Of a stretch of DNA of 64,000 nucleotides, positions 59,081 to 64,000 are shown one piece after another (the stretch's first letter is position 1; each line of letters begins with the position of its first letter). The stretch is from positions 2,108,001 to 2,172,000 of the forward strand of contig NZ_PGFQ01000001.1 in the NCBI RefSeq assembly GCF_029870955.1, read 5' to 3'. The position numbers and the translations under genes were made by a program. The notes under the pieces are model-generated. The model saw nothing but the letters and a program-made list of their open reading frames with translations, was not told the origin of the DNA and did not search any database. Origin of the DNA: Sulfitobacter faviae (lineage in GTDB: Bacteria; Pseudomonadota; Alphaproteobacteria; Rhodobacterales; Rhodobacteraceae).

Positions 59081-60640
59081 ATGAAACGATTCCTGACCGC
59101 GACCGCTGCGCTGGCTTTGACCAGCGGCATGGCGGCGGCAGAGTATAATCTGACCATTCTGCATACCAATGATTTCCATGACCGGTTCGAGCCGATCAGC
59201 AAATATGACGGCCCCTGCAGCGCCGAGGATAATGCTGAGGGCAAATGCTTTGGCGGCGTCGCGCGCATGGTCACCGCAATCGAAGCCGCACGCGAACGCG
59301 CGGGCGAGAACCACCTGCTGCTGGATGCGGGCGACTGGTTCCAAGGCTCGCTTTTCTACACGCGTTACAAGGGTGACATGGCGGCCGAGTTCATGTCGAA
59401 GCTCGACTATGACGTGATGGCCGTGGGCAACCACGAGTTTGACGACGGCCCCGAGGGGTTGGCCGATTTCGTGGCACAGGTCGATTTCCCCGTGCTCTCG
59501 GCCAATATCGACGTGAGCGGCGTCGAGGGGCTGGAGGGCGAGATCGGCAAATCCACCGTGGTTGAGGTTGGTGGGGAGCGGATCGGCATCGTTTCTGTCC
59601 TTGCCGAAGACACGCCCGAAACCTCTTCGCCCGGGGCGGAGGTGATCTTCTCCCCCGCAGCGGATGCGGCACAGGCCGAGATCGACGCGCTGACCGAGGA
59701 CGGGGTTAACAAGATCATCCTGCTCACCCACATCGGGCTGGCGGGCGACAAGCGGCTGGCCGAGGAGTTGACCGGGGTTGACCTGATCGTCGGCGGCCAT
59801 TCCCACACGCTTCTGAGCAACAGCGAAGAGCGGGCCGAGGGCGCTTACCCGACCATGGTCAACGACGTGCCGATCGTGCAGGCCTATGCCTACAGCAAAT
59901 ATCTGGGCGAGCTGAACGTCACCTTCGACGACGAAGGCGAGGTGACCTCGATCTCCGGCGATCCGATCCTGCTGGATGCCTCTGTCGAAGAGGATCAGGC
60001 GACGGTCGATCTGGTGGCCGAACGCGCCGCCCCGCTGGAGGAGCTGCGCCAGAAGGTCGTGGCCGAGACGTCGGAAACCATCGAAGGCAGCCGTGACATC
60101 TGCCGCGCGCAGGAATGTGCGATGGGCAACCTTGTCTCCGACGCGATGCTGGACCGGGTGAAGGATCAGGGCATCGACGTGGCGATCTCCAACGCGGGCG
60201 GCTTGCGTGCCTCCATCGACGCGGGTGAGGTGACCATGGGCGAGGTGCTGACCGTGCTGCCGTTCCAGAACACGCTCTCGACCTTCCAGATTAGCGGCGC
60301 GACCCTGATCGAAGCCTTGGAAAACGGGGTAAGCCAGTTGGAAGACGGCGCGGGCCGTTTCCCGCAGGTGGCGGGCATGTCTTATACCTTTGATCCCAAG
60401 GCCGAGCCCGGCAGCCGCATCAGCGATGTGATGGTGGGGGGCGAACCGATTGATCCCGAAAAGACCTATGGCGCCGTGTCCAACAACTATGTCCGCAATG
60501 GCGGCGACGGCTACGCGATGTTCAAGGACGCCGAGAATGCCTATGACTTCGGCCCCGATCTGGCGGATGTGACGGCGGAGTATCTGGCGAAGAACGGCAG
60601 CTACAAACCCTACACCGATGGCCGCATCAAGATGAAGTAA
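59081..60640 (+). CDS. Periplasmic 5'-nucleotidase / metallophosphatase
   Basis: A 519-residue exported enzyme (signal MKRFLTATAALALTSGMAAA then EYNL). The N-terminal metallophosphatase has ILHTNDFHDRFEP, DAGDWFQGSLFYTR, AVGNHEFDDGPEGLADF and VGGHSHTLLSN (metal ligands D, H, N, H). The C-terminal 5'-nucleotidase domain has GNLVSDAML, ISNAGGLRASI, FQNTLSTFQISG and NNYVRNGGDGY. It releases phosphate and nucleosides outside the inner membrane; in marine bacteria this scavenges phosphorus. GGGGAA precedes the ATG. Confidence 0.95.
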   Translation: MKRFLTATAALALTSGMAAAEYNLTILHTNDFHDRFEPISKYDGPCSAEDNAEGKCFGGVARMVTAIEAARERAGENHLLLDAGDWFQGSLFYTRYKGDMAAEFMSKLDYDVMAVGNHEFDDGPEGLADFVAQVDFPVLSANIDVSGVEGLEGEIGKSTVVEVGGERIGIVSVLAEDTPETSSPGAEVIFSPAADAAQAEIDALTEDGVNKIILLTHIGLAGDKRLAEELTGVDLIVGGHSHTLLSNSEERAEGAYPTMVNDVPIVQAYAYSKYLGELNVTFDDEGEVTSISGDPILLDASVEEDQATVDLVAERAAPLEELRQKVVAETSETIEGSRDICRAQECAMGNLVSDAMLDRVKDQGIDVAISNAGGLRASIDAGEVTMGEVLTVLPFQNTLSTFQISGATLIEALENGVSQLEDGAGRFPQVAGMSYTFDPKAEPGSRISDVMVGGEPIDPEKTYGAVSNNYVRNGGDGYAMFKDAENAYDFGPDLADVTAEYLAKNGSYKPYTDGRIKMK

Positions 60641-60661
60641 GGGTCTCAGGCCTTAGCGAGG

Positions 60662-60690
60662 GGGCGCGTCCAGCGGGGCGCGCCCTTTTT
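60662..60690 (+). terminator. Terminator of the 5'-nucleotidase gene
   Basis: GGGCGCG (60662-60668) and CGCGCCC (60679-60685) followed by TTTTT. Confidence 0.85.
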
Positions 60691-60713
60691 GTTTGTGAAT
60701 AGCCGGGCAGGGC

Positions 60714-60728
60714 CCTTGATTCCGGGCG
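60714..60728 (+). repeat. Dispersed intergenic repeat, copy 3
   Basis: CCTTGATTCCGGGCG, identical to 24484-24498 (inverted there); the inner 13 bases also occur at 45184-45196. It lies in the gap between the nucleotidase and VOC genes. Confidence 0.55.
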
Positions 60729-60817
60729 GATGCCCAAGCTGCGCGTCCCCCGCAAGCCAGCCCCTTGCACCTCTCCCGCCAAGGGATACACATGCGGTAA
60801 CCAAACAGGAGACCGCT

Positions 60818-61231
60818 ATGCTCACCCCCTTCCACCTTGCCTATAACGTCCGCGACCTTGACGAGACCCGCGCCTTCTACGGCGATGTGCTGGGCTGCAC
60901 CGAAGGCCGGTCGACCGAAACTTGGGTCGATTATTCCTTCTTCGGCCACCAGATCTCCATGCATCTGGGCGAGCCTTTCAAGACAGAGGCCACCGGCAAG
61001 GTCGGTGAGCATATGGTGCCGATGCCGCATCTGGGCGTCGTCCTGCGGATGGAGGATTGGAAGGCGCTGGCGGAGCGGCTGAAGGGCGCAGAGGTCGACT
61101 TCGTGATCGAACCCTCGCTGCGTTTCGAAGGGGAACCGGGCGAGCAAGCGACCATGTTCTTCCGCGACCCGTCGGGCAATCCGATCGAAGTCAAGGGGTT
61201 CGCCGATTTGGACCGCGTTTTTGCCCAATAA
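60818..61231 (+). CDS. VOC family (glyoxalase-like) protein
   Basis: A 137-residue vicinal-oxygen-chelate protein: FHLAYNVRDLDETRAFYGDVLGCTEGR, WVDYSFFGHQISMHLGE, MPHLGVVLRMEDWKALAERL and FFRDPSGNPIEVKGFADLD. Metal ligands would be the His of the first strand, a middle His and the Glu of IEVKGF. The activity is not set by sequence. The ATG at 60818 has ACAGGAGA upstream. Confidence 0.88.
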   Translation: MLTPFHLAYNVRDLDETRAFYGDVLGCTEGRSTETWVDYSFFGHQISMHLGEPFKTEATGKVGEHMVPMPHLGVVLRMEDWKALAERLKGAEVDFVIEPSLRFEGEPGEQATMFFRDPSGNPIEVKGFADLDRVFAQ

Positions 61232-61250
61232 GGCCAAGCGCTGAAACGAC

Positions 61251-61278
61251 AAAGCCCCGCTGTCGCAAGCGGGGCTTT
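61251..61278. terminator. Terminator between the VOC and cupredoxin-like genes
   Basis: AAAGCCCCGCT (61251-61261) and AGCGGGGCTTT (61268-61278) form an 11-pair stem with a six-base loop; usable from both sides. Confidence 0.85.
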
Positions 61279-61301
61279 GAAGGGCTGAAACTGGTGCGGG
61301 C

Positions 61302-61631
61302 TCAGTCGAAGCTGATCGCCCCTTCGAAAGCAGGCTCTTCCAAGGTTTGCCCGCTGAAACGCGTCGGGGTCTGTGCGGTGATGTCGAGCGTGTAGCTGCC
61401 GTTCACGGGGATCGGCCCGCTGGTCCATGCCTCGTCCTCGCCGGTGATCGTATGGCTGCCGGTGGCGTTGTTGGTAAAGACCACCTGATCGCCCGGCTGC
61501 ACATGGGACAGCGATGGGAAATAGGCGCCGTCGACGATCAGCACGTTGCGGCTTTCGGCCATGGCGCCAGCGGCGCAGAAGCTCAGGGCAAGGGCCAGAG
61601 CGCCGGTGCTTTTGCGGTATGAACTTAGCAT
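61302..61631 (-). CDS. Exported cupredoxin-like protein lacking the copper cysteine
   Basis: A 109-residue protein with a signal peptide (MLSSYRKSTGALALALSFCAAGAMA) and a plastocyanin-like domain: VLIVDGAYFPSLSHVQPGDQVVFTNNATGSHTITGED. The His of the SHTI loop matches a copper ligand, but the second Cys-x-x-x-His region is replaced by a sequence without Cys, ending ISFD. So a type 1 copper site is not expected. AAGGAG precedes two adjacent ATG codons (61634 and 61631). Confidence 0.72.
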   Translation of the reverse strand: MLSSYRKSTGALALALSFCAAGAMAESRNVLIVDGAYFPSLSHVQPGDQVVFTNNATGSHTITGEDEAWTSGPIPVNGSYTLDITAQTPTRFSGQTLEEPAFEGAISFD

Positions 61632-61720
61632 CATCTGCTCCTTTGGAACGCCCGATGCGGGCGGGTTAGCCGGTTTCATACAAGGTAAATGCGGCATAAC
61701 TTGGGCCAGCTTTGCGCGGC

Positions 61721-62619
61721 TCATCCTGCCGTCGCAGGCTCCGCCTGCTGGGCCAGCCAGCCACGGAATGACGCAAGCGCCGCCGTCTCATCCCGGTCGT
61801 CAGGCCAGACGAGGTAGTAGTTCCCGATGCTCTGCGTGGTGGGTGAAGCGGCCAGCACCAATTGCCCGTCGCGCAGGTAGGGGCGGGCGAAGAAGGTCGG
61901 CAGCAGCGCCACCCCTAGTCCGTGTATCGCCGCCTGCGCCATGGTCGAGAATTGGTCGAACATCATGCCGCCCGGCGGCTCATCCGTTACTCCGAGCGAG
62001 GACAGCCAGCGCGCCCATCCGCGCGGGCGGGTCTCTAGGTGAAGCAGCGGCAGATGGCGCACGTCGCGTGCATCCTCCAAGGGTGCGGGCAGCAGGTCGG
62101 GTGCGCAGACCGCCACCACCGTTTCCGGCAAAAGCGGCAGGTAGCGCACGCCGGGCCAATCTTCATGACCAAAATGAATGGCGGCGTCGAATCGGCTGCC
62201 CGCAAAGGCGAAGGGCCGCAGCCGGGTCGATAGGTTCACCGTCACTTCCGGGTGGTCCCGCGCGAAATCGCGCAGGCGCGGGGCCAGCCAATGCATCCCG
62301 AAGGCAGGCAGGATCGCCAGATTCAACGTGCCCCCGTAGGGTTCGTCCGGGCCGAGACCGAGGCCTGCGCCAGTCGGTTCAGGATGTCGCGCACCTGCGT
62401 TACATAATCCAATCCCGCCTGCGTCGGGGTTAGACGGCGGCCCTGACGGATCATCAGCGTCACGCCCAGCTGTTCCTCCAGCGTCTTGATCTGACGGCTC
62501 ACCGCGCTCTGCGTGAGGTTCAATTCCTGCGCCGCCGCCGTGGCGGTGCCGAGCCGCACGACCGCCTCGAAAGACAGCAGGGCCGAGATCGAAGGCAGGA
62601 AGCGGCGTGGCGCGATCAT
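61721..62619 (-). CDS. LysR family regulator (frameshifted)
   Basis: A LysR-type regulator of about 299 residues restored. HTH: RFLPSISALLSFEAVVRLGTATAAAQELNLTQSAVSRQIKTLEEQLGVTL. The effector domain has LNLAILPAFGMHWLAPRLRDFARDHPEVTVNLSTR and IHGLGVALLPTFFARPYL (GcvA-like). One base is missing in the G run 62339-62341; adding it gives NPYGGTLNLAILPAFG. Start at 62619 (MIAPRRFLPS); an ATG at 62634 is possible. It is divergent from glutaryl-CoA dehydrogenase, 97 bp apart, the usual arrangement for a LysR activator and its target. Confidence 0.9.
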
Positions 62620-62716
62620 ATGACTTTTTCTCATGAACTCAGGACAAAGCAGCGATAGAGTTCGCGCCGCCGATTTGCAATACTGCCGCAAATCACATCA
62701 CCCGAAAGGATGCATC

Positions 62717-63940
62717 ATGACCGCTGACGCCCCCAAGCTGCGCGCCAAGGACAAACCCGATCTTGGAACCTTCGATTGGCAGGATCCCTTCCGCCTCGAC
62801 AGCCAGCTCACCGAAGACGAGCGCATGATCCGCGATTCCGCCCGCGCCTATGCGCAGGAAAAGCTGCAACCGCGCGTGATCGAAGCCTTTGCTGAGGAAA
62901 AGACCGACCCCGAGATCTTCCGCGAGATGGGCGAGATGGGCCTTCTCGGCGTCACCATCCCCGAGGAATACGGCGGTCTCGGCGGCAGCTATGTCTCCTA
63001 CGGTCTCGTCGCCCGTGAGGTCGAGCGCGTGGACAGCGGCTACCGCTCGATGATGTCGGTGCAGGCGAGCCTCGTCATGTATCCAATCTACGCCTATGGC
63101 TCCGAAGAGCAGCGCCAGAAATACCTGCCCAAGCTCTGCTCGGGCGAATGGATCGGCTGCTTTGGCCTGACCGAGCCCGATGCGGGCTCCGACCCTGCGG
63201 GCATGAAGACCCGCGCCGTGAAGACCGACACGGGCTACAAGCTGACCGGTTCCAAGATGTGGATCTCGAACTCCCCCATCGCCGATGTCTTTGTGGTTTG
63301 GGCCAAGTCCGAGGCGCATGACGGCAAGATCCGCGGCTTTGTGCTGGAAAAAGGCATGAAGGGTCTGAGCGCGCCGAAGGTTGGCAACAAGCTTTCCTTG
63401 CGCGCCTCGATCACCGGTGAGATCGTCATGGACGGTGTTGAAGTCGGCGAAGACGCGCTGCTGCCAAATGTGCAGGGTCTGAAAGGCCCCTTCGGCTGCC
63501 TCAACCGCGCCCGCTACGGCATTTCTTGGGGCGCGATGGGTGCTGCCGAGTTCTGCTGGCACGCGGCGCTGCAATACGGGCTGGACCGCAAGCAGTTCAA
63601 CAAGCCGCTGGCGCAAACCCAACTGTTCCAGAAGAAGCTGGCGGATATGATGACCGAGATTTCGCTCGGCCTTCAGGGCTCGCTGCAAGTGGGCCGCCTG
63701 ATGGATGCCGCCAATGCCGCGCCCGAGATGATCTCGATCGTCAAGCGCAACAACTGCGGCAAGGCGCTCGACGTGGCACGCATGTCGCGCGACATGCACG
63801 GCGGCAACGGCATCTCGGGCGAATTCCAGGTGATCCGTCACATGATGAACCTCGAGACGGTGAACACCTACGAGGGCACTCATGACGTGCACGCGCTGAT
63901 CCTGGGCCGTGCGCAGACCGGCCTGCAGGCGTTCTTCTAA
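62717..63940 (+). CDS. Glutaryl-CoA dehydrogenase
   Basis: A 407-residue decarboxylating acyl-CoA dehydrogenase (glutaryl-CoA to crotonyl-CoA, lysine/tryptophan breakdown). It has [53 protein letters not shown] (FAD), [18 protein letters not shown] and [21 protein letters not shown] with the catalytic glutamate in YEGTHD. AAAGGATGC precedes the ATG. It is complete, 407 residues against about 390-410 for the family. Confidence 0.95.
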   Translation: MTADAPKLRAKDKPDLGTFDWQDPFRLDSQLTEDERMIRDSARAYAQEKLQPRVIEAFAEEKTDPEIFREMGEMGLLGVTIPEEYGGLGGSYVSYGLVAREVERVDSGYRSMMSVQASLVMYPIYAYGSEEQRQKYLPKLCSGEWIGCFGLTEPDAGSDPAGMKTRAVKTDTGYKLTGSKMWISNSPIADVFVVWAKSEAHDGKIRGFVLEKGMKGLSAPKVGNKLSLRASITGEIVMDGVEVGEDALLPNVQGLKGPFGCLNRARYGISWGAMGAAEFCWHAALQYGLDRKQFNKPLAQTQLFQKKLADMMTEISLGLQGSLQVGRLMDAANAAPEMISIVKRNNCGKALDVARMSRDMHGGNGISGEFQVIRHMMNLETVNTYEGTHDVHALILGRAQTGLQAFF

Positions 63941-63950
63941 ACACTGGCTT

Positions 63951-63966
63951 CGGGGGCACTCCCCCG
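63951..63966 (+). terminator. Hairpin after the glutaryl-CoA dehydrogenase gene
   Basis: CGGGGG (63951-63956) and CCCCCG (63961-63966) with a CACT loop form a short stem 11 bp past the stop; there is no T tract, so it may not be intrinsic. GAGAATACTTATGGCCAG follows at about 63973-63990. Confidence 0.45.
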
Positions 63967-64000
63967 GCCACCGAGAATACTTATGGCCAGAAAGAGGGGC

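Overview
The window is a gene-dense, GC-rich chromosomal segment with about 60 protein-coding genes and no recognisable rRNA, tRNA, CRISPR array or insertion sequence. Gene content and protein character point to an alphaproteobacterium of the Rhodobacteraceae, most likely the marine Roseobacter group and perhaps a Sulfitobacter-like organism. Supporting features include DUF1150 next to Hsp20, a fused ATP sulfurylase/APS kinase, a malic enzyme-phosphotransacetylase fusion, the carboxyspermidine polyamine route, TadG/TadE genes, MipA/OmpV, and a small basic protein that I recall from this family. The genus is inference.

Layout. 1-2.3 kb: purK (cut by the window edge), purE, a DUF465 gene and a heat-shock Hsp20-DUF1150 pair. 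2.3-6.9 kb: PhzF-like protein, sat-cysC, then trxB divergent from an Lrp/AsnC regulator. 6.9-14.8 kb: Hint-like protein, small basic protein, the overlapping chain lgt-midA-pgeF, a UbiK-like protein, a YbjN-proC-csaA-hydroxyacid dehydrogenase run, and tdk. 14.9-19.2 kb: a KAS III-like synthase and a three-gene TadG/TadE/TadE operon. 19.3-26.9 kb: carB, an alpha/beta hydrolase, a cupin protein, glyA and nadK. 27-32.9 kb: CsbD behind a GGAAC/CGTT promoter, the two-gene carboxyspermidine pathway, propionyl-CoA synthetase, MipA and a 36-codon gene. 33-41.7 kb: malic enzyme, the nucleoside salvage cluster cdd-deoA-deoB-upp, a SPOR protein and a degenerate M48-like membrane protein. 41.7-45 kb: an acyl-CoA synthetase, a DMT transporter and a sulfotransferase. 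45.2-53.1 kb: one long beta-oxidation-type operon read leftwards. It runs MerR, acyl-CoA dehydrogenase, small protein, acyl-CoA dehydrogenase, GST, thiolase, then hydratase/3-hydroxyacyl-CoA dehydrogenase, and ends in a strong terminator. 53.3-57.6 kb: LuxR-type and second MerR-type regulators, two hotdog thioesterases, a MATE transporter and an ArsC-like protein. 57.5-64 kb: pyrD, DUF952, a 5'-nucleotidase, a VOC protein, a cupredoxin-like protein, and a LysR regulator divergent from glutaryl-CoA dehydrogenase.

The most striking property is technical. Fifteen genes, several normally essential (carB, glyA, pyrD), are broken by 18 single-base losses. Every one lies in a run of G or C, and adding one base restores a full-length family member each time. 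This looks like systematic homopolymer under-calling in the assembly rather than biology. Frameshifted genes are therefore given here as single full-length loci with the break positions marked.

I found no convincing previously undescribed multi-gene system. The best leads are the MerR-controlled beta-oxidation operon with a LiuR-like palindrome, a dispersed 13-15 bp intergenic repeat found three times, paired 15-mers exactly 20 bp apart upstream of the YbjN gene, an EcfG-type promoter before csbD, a catalytically dead M48-like protein, a Hint-like protein without its cysteine, and several small genes.
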